Below, piece by piece: positions 38,396 through 58,245 of a stretch of DNA of 64,000 nt. The translations under genes and the position numbers were made by a program. The DNA lies in contig JABMCL010002049.1 in the NCBI GenBank assembly GCA_018857735.1, positions 411,001 through 475,000 on the forward strand, written 5' to 3'. The notes below the pieces were generated by a model. That model saw only the letters and a program-made list of their open reading frames with translations, was not told the DNA's origin and made no database searches. How positions within the stretch are numbered: position 1 is the first letter of the stretch; the number at the start of each line of letters is the position of its first letter. The stretch comes from Alviniconcha marisindica (taxonomy: Eukaryota; Mollusca; Gastropoda; Provannidae).

Positions 38396-40050
38396 CCTTC
38401 CCCCGCTCTGCTGGGGGGTCCAGCGCAAAAGGCGGGGGCGTCGCCTTCGTCATAACAGACTCTCTGAAGCCGCATGTCTCTACCACTTCGTCTTTTCCTG
38501 TTTGGCACCCCTGCTTTGAAGGCACTCCGCTGACTCTAACATACAACAAACAACTAACCAACTTGTTCTGTATCTACCACCCTCCACTCAGCGAAAAGAA
38601 CAAATTCTCTGACTCCATGTTTTTCGATCAGTTTTTCGACTTTCTTGAACACTCTGACAGTCTGCCTGGCAAAACACTTCTTATGGGTGACTTTAACTTT
38701 CATTTTGAAAACGTAGGAAACAACAACTCAAGAAAACTATATGATACCATAGACATGTTCAACCTACCCCAGTCCGCTTCTGAACCTACTCACAACCAAG
38801 GCTATCTGCTTGACTTAGTGTTTTCCAAGCAAAGTGATAACATCCTCATTCTACAAAACTACACCATGGACGATATTCTCTCCGCTCTGGAGACATTTCT
38901 GTTCTTCTTTTGTTGGATCTTTCTGCAGCTTTTGACACCATTGACCACCAAATTCTCCTCTCCCTCTCTAACCACACAGCCATCTTGAAATTTTCTCGTA
39001 CCGATGCCTCAGAAAGATTGACACCGGCGCCTTTAAAAAAGATCTCTCCCACGCTGTCTCACAAGCTGTTCTGTCAGTGACTACAATAACCATCTCTGTT
39101 CTGTCCTTGACAAGCACGCCCCTCTCTGCCGTCGCACAGCCCGTACAAGGAGGCCGACGCCCTGGTTCAGCAGTATTGCGGAGCAGTTCTGTGAGCTGAA
39201 ACGGGAGCGTCGGCGGACGGAGAGACGATGGCTCAAACCTAAGCTCACCGTCAACAGATATATGACTCCATTAAACAGAAAGTAACAAACCTTGTAGATA
39301 AAACCAAACAAGCCTACTAATCTGCCAAGATTCAGTCTAGCGCAACTTGTAAACAGCGCTTTCAAAACTTCAACACCATCCTCGGCAAAAACAGTTCTTC
39401 ACCTCTTCCTTCATCGTTTGACTGACGACCTGCCGAATGTCTTTTCTGATTAATGAGAAAATGCGCACCATCAGAAACAATTTCCCCCCTCCAAACCCAA
39501 CTGGTTTCCCAGGTAACTCTTTTGTTGGAAATCCCTTGCTAACTTTTGAGCCTGTCACTGATGCATTTGTCTTAAAAATAATCAACTGCGCGCCCGCCAA
39601 GTCTTGTGAACTTGATCCCATTCCCACCACGCTTCTTTATGAAAACCTTGACATCCTCTTGCCGACCATCACGAACATCATCAACACATCTCTTACCATT
39701 GGCTTTATTCCACGTGATCTGAAAACTGCCGTCGTCAAACCTCTGTTGAAAAAGCCATCACTTGACAAAAACCTTTTGAAAAACTGCCGCTCCATTTCTG
39801 TCCAAAATTCTTGAAAAAGTCGTTATCCACAAACTTCTCTCCCATCTCCAAGAAAAGCTCAGCAACCCCTTTCAGTCAGCCTGTCGAGCAAGACACAGCA
39901 CCGAGACCGTTGTGCTACGTATTGTAAACGATATTCTCTTCGCTCTGGAGACATTTCTGTTCTTCTTTTGTTGGATCTTTCTGCAGCTTTTGACACCATT
40001 GACCACCAAATTCTCCTCTCCCGCCTCAACTCTTATACAGTGCAAGGGAA
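38396..40050 (+). pseudogene. Dead CR1/L2-like non-LTR retroposon fragment
   Basis: Endonuclease-domain residues are readable at about 38400-38865: NLFCIYHPPLSEKN, LLMGDFNFHFENV and NQGYLLDLVFSKQSD. A linker rich in Arg follows at 39050-39240. Reverse-transcriptase motifs are at 39437-40020: AKSCELDPIPTTLL, LKTAVVKPLLKKPSLD and RARHSTETVVLRIVNDIL. Frameshifts and stops break the frame several times, and the 3' half of the reverse transcriptase is missing after about 40045. A 94-bp piece of the reverse-transcriptase region (39929-40022) is also present at 38871-38964, directly after the endonuclease part. Confidence 0.88.
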
Positions 40051-40555
40051 AAAAATAAGTTTTTATATATGATACTATGCAAACGTGCTCTCCCACGAAG
40101 CAAATCACAGAAGAAGTAGACTTGTTTGCATAACCACAAACAACTGAAACAAATTTGATTGAAACAACGGGATCAAAACACTATCTGTTAAAATGAACTC
40201 TGATGTCCTACGAAAATTCAGCGTTCTTTTTAACGTTTGGCGTGCTTTGATCTTGTCTGCATGGTGCCTGCATCGTCTCATTTTGTACAGCCCTACCATG
40301 CCCACCTTTTCTCGAGAGGGATCGACATGGCCGCCGCTGCAACACAGAACGGCTCCAGTCATTAACTGGCGCAACAAAGAAAAAGGCTGGACTGCTAACA
40401 CTGAACATGTCGGTAAGTTCGTGTCTTTGCGCCTAATGACTGCGTAGACATCACGTGAGTGTTCAAGAAATAAAACCGCACAACGAATCACATCCACTGA
40501 GAATCTGGGCCTGCCACATCCTGCACCTAGTTATAATGCAGGTCAGTTTTGCTCT

Positions 40556-40785
40556 CTGTCTTTGCCGAAGCGACAGACGGTAGGGCAACGAGCTACTTCA
40601 ACCCCCCAGACATTAGTGAATCTCGAACACGTGGGCACCGCCACTGATTGTACTTTTGGGGGGCCTTATGTCAGTGGGCGGATGGCTTTCTCTCTTTGTC
40701 GACACCTGAAGACATTCAGCCCCATTCAGACCGCATCGCTTTCTCTCTCTCCGTCTCCTAGTGGCGACACGTTAAAGGGGAACTG
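40556..40785 (+). mobile_element. Dispersed SINE-like copy, paired with 34258-34400
   Basis: Same landmarks as 34258-34400: GCCGAAGCGACAGACGGTAG, CACGTGGGCACCGCC and terminal GTGGCGACACGTTAAA. This copy has a longer middle part. Confidence 0.55.
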
Positions 40786-40929
40786 AACCGAAGACGCCAC
40801 TTGGCTAAAAATGTAGAGACAAATGTGTAAATATTTCTGTCTGCGTGCTTCGTTTGGTTGCTCTATCAATACTCAGAGAGGGGGGGAGGGGGGAGAAGGG
40901 AAAAAAGTGTATCTTTTTTGTTGCCAGTT

Positions 40930-41225
40930 AGAGCTCCGCAGCGGGCAGCCATGTAAAATCCCACTTTACTAATGAAGAGCAGAAAAAGGTTTTCTCCAGT
41001 GACGTGTTTGATATTTTTGCCACACAGGTCTGCGTTGTTTACGACGTCACAGAAACAGACTGCTGGGCACGAAATGGCAGCACTTACGGTCGTGGTTTTG
41101 CGACATTCAAACACTTGTTTTAAACGAACAGGACGAAAAAAATATTGATAAATTGCCGTGTTTATTTTTAATTGCATTAATTTCTGTCGATAGGGCCCGT
41201 GATGTTTCTTCAGTTCAGTTCCTTT
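40930..41225 (+). repeat. Dispersed repeat family member 3 of 4, longest copy
   Basis: GGGCAGCCATGTAAAATCCC, CTAATGAAGAGCAGAAAAAG, ACGACGTCACAGAAACAGAC, GGGCACGAAATGGCAGCACT and GGGCCCGTGATGTTTCTTC. The left half matches the inverted members at 18148 and 43095, the right half the member at 14453. Confidence 0.7.
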
Positions 41226-41905
41226 TTAGTAATGATGTAACAGTCTCTGTTGATTGGCTTCACCTAGTAAAGAACTACGTACACGTTCCCTTTTCAGTAA
41301 TGATGTGAGTCTCTGTTGACTGGCTTGACGTATACGTATACGCGACGTCAACCGACTGTTTTTGGTTGTGTTTAAAAAAATTTTTTTTAGTTCTTCATTG
41401 TCCCTTGTCGGAAATTCTGGTCATCTAGTGCCACCCATTTCTACCAGGCTGATGAATTTCCTTTTTAATTTCCTTTTTTAATTTTTTTAATAGTATTTCA
41501 CCTCTAACGAGGCTTCGTTCATTTGCCCGCACACAATCTTCGTAAACGAGGAAAAGTTATAACTTACTCAGCCTTCCAAACGTGTGGCTACTTAACAAAT
41601 CAAAATGACGGAAAGAATTTGTTAGTCGATTTAATATTGATCACTGCACTGGAACACAATCAACGAAAAATTCCTTTAAAAAAAGAGTTAAATGTTTTTA
41701 TTTGATCTCTTGTACCTGTTGCATAAAACATCTTTGAATAGTTTAGCTTTAGTCTTTCTGCTAAATCGCGAAACTCACTCCCTTCAGGCATCAGACTCGC
41801 AAAAACGCTAGACACATTCAAATCCGTCTATTTCACTGAATAAATCCTATAACTTCAAGCAGAAAACAAAATAAATAACCAAAGAGACCCACATAGGCGC
41901 GCGCG

Positions 41906-41980
<75 letters not shown>

Positions 41981-42137
41981 GCATTAAGATCCATACACAC
42001 ACAGTTTTCACATAGACAATTATGCAGACACGGGCGGCGTGCACGAAAGCATCATCCACGGAAGTCCACCCTTCGCGCGCGCATACATACAGTGATTAGT
42101 TGTTGTTTTGAGGGGAGGGATGAAGGCTGGTAGATAA

Positions 42138-42168
<31 letters not shown>

Positions 42169-42252
42169 GCTGGAGGAGGTACAAAAGGAAGTGGAAGGAG
42201 ATTGGACAAGGCTGCATCCTTGGGAAAAGAAACTGGCTGGGGTGGACGAGAG

Positions 42253-42290
<38 letters not shown>

Positions 42291-43094
42291 TAAGCTCGAT
42301 TCAGCATGGATGACGCATGGCCTGGAATTGTGCAATCAATGTCACACGACGACAGTGACAAGACATAGAAACATAAATCCAAAGCGCTGTATAAAAGGGA
42401 CACATTGAATCTTTTCCTTCATATTGTATTCGACTGAGTAGCAGATTCATGTTAACCTAATGGTACAGTGCTTTCCTCATCGGTTGAGCGAGTGAGTGAT
42501 GAGCGATGTGCCTTCCTGATTCATATTTGATTGATGAAGTCAATGATGTGGTTTGTTGGTTGATTAATTAAGTCAGCGATTTCCTTTTCTACAAATTTAT
42601 TGACTGATTGCCCGACTGAGTGAGTGAGTAAGCCAGTGAGTGTATGGGTGAAAGATCTGTTTTGTTTACTGATTGAGAGTAAATGAGTCAGTGAGTCAGT
42701 GAGTGAGAGTGTGAATGTCAGTGAGTAGGTCAGTGAATCGGTGGCAGAGCGAGTCGATCAGCAAGTAACTTGTTTTTTTAACGTCCAGTCAACTAGGACG
42801 GTTATATCAGGGCGATAATGAGTAAGTTCGGTGAGTAAATGAGTGTGTGTGTGTGAGTCAATCAGTGAGTCAGTCTGAGTGAGTGACTGTAAGAGACTGA
42901 GGAAAGGATGTGACATCCCACTCCATCCAGGGGAAGCAAGCGAACCGAAGAAACATCAAGAGAAGCATCCTATTGATAGGAATGGAATAAAAACAGAAAC
43001 ATCGATAGGAAACAGACAAAAACCGACCCCACCCTTTTTTCCCTTCTTTTCTTGGTCAATCAGATTTCTTGTCTGTTTGCTAAAAATCGACGTT
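41226..43094. other. Gene-free region upstream of the GPCR gene
   Basis: Contains a duplicated CAGT(A)ATGATGT...GTCTCTGTTGA(T/C)TGGCTT block (about 41232-41330), (CG/CA)n at 41895-41978, a 44-base poly-G at 42247-42290 and degenerate GAGT-type repeats (TGAGTGAGTGAG...) at 42480-42900. No exon recognised. Confidence 0.65.
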
Positions 43095-43290
43095 TGAAAG
43101 TCTAGAAAATACGACTCGTGCGCGCTGCCATTTTGCGCCCAGCAGTCTGTATCGGCGACCTCGAGAACAAGGCCTGCATAGGGAAAATTATGAAACAGGC
43201 TACGAGCCAACCATGTTCTGCTCCTCATTGGTAAAGGATGAACCGACATGGCTGCGCTTCGTCGAACTCCGATTGGAAGCAGGAAAGTAC
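43095..43290 (-). repeat. Dispersed repeat family member 4 of 4
   Basis: GCGCGCTGCCATTTTGCGCC, CAGCAGTCTGTATCGGCGAC and CTGCTCCTCATTGGTAAAG; same orientation as 18148-18320, inverted relative to the other two. Confidence 0.65.
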
Positions 43291-43549
43291 TTCCTTTGTA
43301 CAGATATTGATGGAACTACAAGAACAAAGGCAGCAAAACAACTACAAACAAACAACAACCCTACAAGTCCCCCCCCCCTAAAAATAACAACAACAATGAA
43401 AACCAAAAATGAAAATATATGTACATTTTCTACGTTCTGAGCTCAGCTTGCATCTTCGGCTCGGTTCTCTATTTAAACTAATGGGGAGATCTTTTTTTGT
43501 TCGATTTCGCGCGAAGCAGTTAAAGGAAGCAAAGAATGACAATACATTT

Positions 43550-43611
43550 GTGCGTGTGTGTGTGCGTGCGTGCGTGCGTGCGTGCACGCGTGCGTGCGTG
43601 TGTGTGCGCGC

Positions 43612-43674
<63 letters not shown>
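43550..43674 (+). repeat. (GCGT)n(GT)n microsatellite just upstream of the GPCR start codon
   Basis: About 125 bases of alternating pyrimidine-purine sequence, potentially Z-DNA forming, end 28 bases before the ATG. Confidence 0.95.
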
Positions 43675-43701
43675 TCATCTACGACAGCAGAAGCTCTCGC
43701 C

Positions 43702-51536
<7,835 letters not shown>

Positions 51537-51559
51537 TGATAATCACGACAAGTAGGAAC

Positions 51560-52119
51560 TTGAAGGGAAACAGTAACAAAATGGATAAACATACACGAAA
51601 CCCCGCCAATGCACCATCCCATTCATCCAGTCAACAACGAAACGACAAACCAGCGTACACACCGTGATCAACCAACCCATTTATCACCAGCCTAACCACA
51701 AACAATCTACTCATCACCAATCTATCGACCAACCCATGTATCACCAGCCTATAACCATACACAATCTACTCATCACCAACCTATCTACCAAATGAACCAA
51801 ACCCATCCAAACAAACAAGCTACCCATCACCAGCCTGCCCATAAACACCTTACCCACAACCACGAACCTATTAAATGAACATACCCTCCCAACAAGCCAA
51901 CCTACTCATCACCAACAGAACAATTATTAACCTACCCACCAAATGAACCACCCACGCCCGCATCCACCCACCAACCCAACGTACCATCAAATGAACATAG
52001 TCACCACACACACAGTCGCCGGTCAAATTTAACCAGCCACGTACCTACCCAAAAAGCAAACCTTCAGACCCACTACTAACATAGTCACCACCAACTTAAC
52101 CACCAAATCAACCACCCAT
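51560..52119 (+). repeat. Degenerate repeat in the GPCR 3' flank
   Basis: A C/A-rich stretch with recurring CTACTCATCACCAA, CAACCCAT and AAATGAACCA blocks at roughly 50-60 bp spacing. It is probably 3' untranslated or flanking sequence; no AATAAA was found close to the stop codon. Confidence 0.65.
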
Positions 52120-52131
52120 CCTAGCTATCCA

Positions 52132-52308
52132 GGTAGGTAGGTAGTGTTGCTTAATGTCCTCAGATGTCAGTTGACATATTAGGGACAAGCTGAGACCAAT
52201 GCTGAAGCATGGTTCAATATAGCTTTACGTCCACGGAAACCAGAAGGCTCGTTAGGACGGACAGCCCAGGACTGCCACCTCGACTCTCACACAGCTCCTG
52301 AACTATGA
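52132..52308 (-). mobile_element. SINE-like element with perfect 12-bp target-site duplication
   Basis: CCTAGCTATCCA at 52120-52131 and 52309-52320 flanks it. (GTAG)n at the left is the antisense tail; the body is nearly identical to 21826-21996, which argues for recent activity of this family. Confidence 0.92.
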
Positions 52309-52514
52309 CCTAGCTATCCACTTTCATACATAGAATATGTAGGAACACTTCCTGACCTTCCCGACTTGCGTATAATCTCTTGATCCACGTTTGGCTGCAT
52401 CTGAAAAAAGTTAAGTGGCAAAGTCACGCTCGACAGATTCTTGACAATGTGCCACTAGGCTGAGTGAACGCACAGGTAGAAACATCCATGCCTGGCGAGG
52501 ACATTTTACTCTGT

Positions 52515-52516
<2 letters not shown>

Positions 52517-52575
<59 letters not shown>

Positions 52576-52710
52576 TTTCTCTGTGTGCGTTTTGTCTTCT
52601 TTTTTGAGAACCGGTCAAGCAACATAACAGCATGTATGTGTGACCGATTTGTGATTTTCTCCCCGGTATATACTAATCTTAACCAGTAAAATACCAGTAA
52701 GACGGCGAGC

Positions 52711-52755
<45 letters not shown>

Positions 52756-52848
52756 ACACACACACACACACACCACCACCACCACCCCACCCCCCCCCCC
52801 CCCCCACACACACGCACGACCCGCCGCACTGACACCACACACACACAC

Positions 52849-52899
<51 letters not shown>

Positions 52900-52917
52900 C
52901 AACGACAACAAATCACA

Positions 52918-52978
<61 letters not shown>

Positions 52979-53007
52979 CATGCACACACGCACACACACA
53001 CACCACC

Positions 53008-53062
<55 letters not shown>

Positions 53063-53212
53063 CAACAACAACAACAACAACACACACACATACACACTCA
53101 CATATACACACATGTATGCACGCACATATGAGTACCCCCACTAATTATGGCGGGCATACCCACTGGCTCACTTTCTCCCTCTCCGCTCCCTCTCTCAAGC
53201 CTAGACTGTATA

Positions 53213-53280
<68 letters not shown>
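52517..53280 (+). repeat. Large (CA)n field and (GA)n tract
   Basis: (CA)n at 52517-52573, then nearly continuous (CA)n with CCA, AAC and poly-C interruptions at 52710-53100, and (GA)n at 53216-53279. Valine/cysteine and arginine/glutamate open frames here are spurious. Confidence 0.95.
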
Positions 53281-53850
53281 ACCGACTACGTCAACGGTCT
53301 GCTTTCAGTCGGTATCTTTCTGGGCAAACATCACATGACGGTATCACCATCAGGTTTTCCTTAGTCAGCGGCTATTTTTATTGCGACTCGAACGAGACGT
53401 TTGAATGGCATAGATGTATATTTGCGCACACTGGCTGTGCCACCAGCCGTTTATCCTGAGCTATGCAACTCTGTGGCACTGTCACATTCTTTCAATAAAA
53501 CGAACTGTCGTAACTGATACCGCGGGAGTTGGTCAATGTTTTCTGCTTCGTGCTGTTAGGAACAGAATCAATTGGTGGGTTATACCAACCAAACTGACTT
53601 GAACAGTGAGTACCCACCACTTTTCACTGAATTACTAGAGTGAACGAAGGAATGTAATAAATTGTGTTTATCGTTTGCTAGGTTAGACAGTAGTTGCATA
53701 TTTTGTCGTACTAATTATTTCAGTCTGGTTAGAGTGGATTTTGATATTTTGACCCGAAATGACACTGACTGACTGAGGTACAGAAAGCTGCTCCTCTGTC
53801 TGATTCCAGATCCGAAATACCTACACGTACACACGGCACCGTCACACGCA

Positions 53851-53918
<68 letters not shown>

Positions 53919-56900
53919 ACACCACACGCACTCACACAGACCCCCCCCCCACACACACACACACTCACACAGACCCCCCCTTCAATCCCCCCCCCCCCCC
54001 CCCCCCCACAGCGTACATGACTGCGTATGAACACTGAGAAACATCCGAGAAACACTACACATCCCAAACTAAAAGAAAATGCAATTTTTCTTCTTACTAA
54101 CAGAAGAGAAGAAACTTATGTCTCGAGTAAACATGGTCACTCATATGTATAATATATGACTAACTCTTTCTAAGCGAAGGGAGAGGAGCCACCTGTATGC
54201 ATTCAATGAATGCAAAATGAGTGAGATGAGTTACTACAGAACATATTTTGTTGTTTTATTCTGATCTGGTTGCAGCAGACATTTTATCATTCAATCGTTG
54301 AGGATGTTGCTCAAAGATGTATCTTTGGATTACAGCTTTGATTATCTAAATTATATTATTTTTGGAAAAATAATACATGCTTTTCACATTTTAGATCTGT
54401 TTAAAAAAATTGTTTACCCACCTTACCTGTGTTTTTAATTGACAATGTGCTAGTTTCAATATGTAACATTTTTAATATTTACTGTTTCTAAAAAACGTTT
54501 TTGTTTTTTTGTTAGTTTTTTCTCCCGGAACACAGTACATACTAAACATATCCTCGCACATCCTCGCAAAGTGCACAAGCGAGTGTGTGTGTACGTGCTT
54601 ATGTCACGAGGCGATTAATAATTGGCTTTTTCAACAAATATTTGTTTACTCATTATTCGTAATATTGATGATACCAAAACTCAAATCCCACGCGTAGGAC
54701 AAAAAGCCCCCCCCAAACCCAGACAAAACAACAGGACAGCAGCCACAGAGCAGAAAACCACCACCACCACCACACACACACACACACAACACACACCACC
54801 CCCCCCCTTTCCCCCCCCCCAGTGCCCCCAAACATGCCAAACCTGGACAAAAAAATAGAAATTGTTTCTCCACAAGTCATACACACATCAGTCTAGGTAC
54901 AAATGATAACACCAAGAAATCAATAGCAAAAAAAATGAAATTTTTTTTTTAACGGAAAAAAAAAAATTGAAAAAAAATGTAACCAAATAAATAAATGACA
55001 AACCCAAAGCAAAAGAGAGGGGGTTTGGGGGGTTTTGGGGGGGTGGGGGTGGAGAAAGACAAAAAACAAACAAACAAAACAACAAAACAACAACAACAAC
55101 AGAAACACACTAATCTTTTTGTCACTAGTGTCTGTACCCTCAGACACATGCACAAGTACCTACCTTTATATGACTTGATAAGAAAACAAAGTACATGTGC
55201 ACTACTGCCTGCCCTAAAAACTCGTGATAAGGAAATAAAGGACACGAGCACCAGAAATAACGCAGAGATTGGATTGTAGTTTACACAGTGCAATATATAT
55301 ATATTTTTAATGGTATGAATTGGGAAATAATGACCAACGTAATCGTTTAATTCATTTTTTTTTTTTTAAATTAATTTTCTTAAGGGGGGGGGGGAAGGGG
55401 GGAAAAAAAACAAATTTTTACTGTTTTTGGAATTTTTCCCACTTTAGCACAAAAAATTTTCGCATCCGCTTTGGGTGTGTGTTTTTGGTGTGTGTGGTGG
55501 TGGTTTTTTTTTTTTTCCCTTTTTTTTATATATATGGTGTGTGGGTGTGGGTGGTGGTGGTGGTGGGTGTGTGTTGTGTTAATTTTATTGCCAAAAAACC
55601 AAAGATAAAAAAAAAATGTAACCGTTTTTGTTGTTTCCTAAATAAACAAAAGACACAAGGCGGGTTTCAACTTCCTAATTGTTCAATGATTATTCTTTTG
55701 TACTATTATACTACTATTATATTATTATTGTTATACTAAGTGTTATACCAAGCGATAAAACTAAGCGATATAGTAAGCTCTCAAACTAGGCGATTAAAAT
55801 AGGCGGCAAAACTAAGCTTTAGAATAGGCGATAAACTAGGTGTTTAAAATAGGCGATAGACTAGGTGATAAAATAGGCGATAAAGCTAAGCGGTAAAATA
55901 GGCGATAAACTAGGTGTTTAAAATAGGCAATAAAACTAGGTGTTTAAAATAGGCGATAAACTAGGTGTTTAAAATAGGCGATAAACTAGGTGTTTAAACC
56001 CTGAAATACAAAACCAAAACAAACAGCACCTAATACAAAAACAGCACCCTAATTAAAAATACTTTCCCCAAAAAATTTAAAACCCAAAAAAACCATTCCC
56101 AACCATATATCTTTCAACACATAAACACAAATACATATCCAAACAGTGCAACCAACTTCCCACACACAACTATTTTTTTATTAATTTTTCTTCCTCAAAA
56201 TACTATTCAGAAAAGGCAGCAACAATTATTATTTCCCCAATAAATATTAAAAGACTTACCCTGGTTGGGACAAGGTTTAATTTATAATTAAAAAAAAAAT
56301 TTTTGGGGGGGGAAAAAAAGGGAAAAAAAAAAAGACTGGCTGTGGCGGTTAGCTAATTTATTTTCTGACCCCCAGCTGATCCCGACGTAAAACTTTTACC
56401 CCCCCAAAAAAAATAAAATTTATTACAAAAAATTCAATGTTGACGGCGCGTCCCCCCTACTACTTCTTTTTTATTTTAATTTTCATGTTTTTCCCTAAAC
56501 CCAAAAAAAAAACCCCCACCAAACAACCCAACACCAAAACACAACACACACACACAAAAATAAAAAAAAAATCGGGCCAAAACACCCGGGCCAAAAGATA
56601 TTGCATGTTGTAGGGTGTGTGGGGGGGGGGGGGGGGGGGGGCCACTCGACCCGCCAGTCGGACCCAAAAACATACACACACCCAAAAAAATTTAACCCCC
56701 CACAAGAGCAAAAAATTAGGGGAAAATAAAAAACCAAAAACCCCCCACCCAAAACCCACCCCAACCCCTACCCGTTTGGCTAATTGGGTTGGGTAAAATA
56801 ATAAATTATGCGGCTTGTAACCTCCCCCAGTTAAGCTGTTTTTTTTTTAAAGTTAAATAATTTTTTTTTCGCCATTTCCGAGGGGCGGGGAAAAACCAAG

Positions 56901-57132
56901 TTATTCACGTTTTTTTTTGCAATTTTTAGTGGTGCCTCATAATAATCACTTATATTAATTTATTATATATTAATTTATATATATTTTTTTTTTTAATCGA
57001 ACCATGTGATCTAGGAGAAGAAGAAGAAGAAAGCACAGAAAACAGATTTAAAAAAGACAGAGCATTTATTTTTTAATTAAAAAAAAATTTTGTTTAAAAA
57101 AATCTAAACAAACAAAAAAAAAGTGCCCAAAG
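53281..57132. other. Gene-free region; later part looks poorly corrected
   Basis: (CACG)n/(CA)n at 53845-53917 and poly-C near 53990. From about 54700 homopolymers of A, C, G and T crowd together (for example 54950-55080, 55385-55620, 56290-56760) in a way unlike the rest of the window. At 55740-55997 there is a repeat of AATAGGCGATAAACTAGGTG type. No exon seen. Confidence 0.6.
55740..55997 (+). repeat. Degenerate repeat on AGGCGATAAACTAGGTG
   Basis: About 15 short units mixing AATAGGCGATAAA and CTAGGTGTTTAA with a period of about 13-26 bases. It may be a true minisatellite distorted by base-calling errors. Confidence 0.7.
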
Positions 57133-57514
57133 ATGTCGGAGAAAGAAAGAGAAGCCGCAGCAACTCTGCACGTGACGCAGCGAAGGGAAGCAATTCCACA
57201 TCTGGCGCGAACCAACCTCCCCACCCCTAAACCCTCTCCTACCAGACCCCCACCTCCTGCCCCGGGGGCGTGCATCATGACCCCGCCCTCCCCTGTCGTG
57301 GGCATTCCCCAGGGCGTGGTGTTGCCACCTCCTAAGCCCAAGTCAGTCCTGGAAGCCTACGTCCTCGGGCTCGTCTTTGGCGCCCTGGGCGCCCATCATT
57401 TTTACCTTGGTGGTGTGGGGGGGGGGGGTTTTGGGGGGGGGGGGGGGGGGGGGGGGGAAGAGGGTGTGTGTGTGGTGTGGACAGAGTGTGTGTGTGGGGT
57501 GTGGTGGGGTGGTT

Positions 57515-57560
<46 letters not shown>

Positions 57561-57973
57561 AAAACGGGGGGTTTGGGGGGGGAAAAGGCAATAGGAAAGG
57601 CAATAGTGCTAGCCAAGACCTCCTCGGAAACCTGTCCTACTCTTCTTCATTTTCCATTTGCCGAAGGATTGTTTGCACTCACAAAGTCTAGAAAGCACAC
57701 GGGTCCGACATGCTGTTTATCCTCATCTGAAAGACTCGACGTTCAAGGTGGTTTTCCCACCAGACCAGAAAAGAAAGTACAGTAATGATCCAGGATCAAA
57801 TCCCGGACTCCACAATGTCTGAAACACTTTGCAGCGGAATGTCAGGCTCGAGGTCACCGTGGACGCTTCGCCTGTACTAATCCTAGCGTAAGGAGGTCAG
57901 AAAGCTTACTGTAAGACAGGGTGGGGTTACCTGAATGACAAGTCCCGCTTTTTGTGTATGTATTGACCTGATC

Positions 57974-58005
<32 letters not shown>

Positions 58006-58185
58006 GTTTTTGGGGGTTTAAATTTTTTTTTGTTTTTTAATTTCTTTAAAAAATTTTTTTAAAATTCAGGTTTTATTGTTTACAGAAAAATACAATGTTA
58101 AAATAGCCTTAGTTCATATGAGACGTGATCATCTGTGGCAGTGAAAGACTATACACTGTACTTCCGTGCAGCACTGAGTCATGGC

Positions 58186-58245
<60 letters not shown>

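Noticed and set aside
42247..42290. 44-base poly-G as a functional G-quadruplex
   Set aside because: Length is likely affected by sequencing, no conserved context, and similar poly-G tracts occur at random across the window.
52615..53141. Cys/Val-rich and poly-Val open frames
   Set aside because: Direct translations of (CA)n/(GT)n simple sequence.
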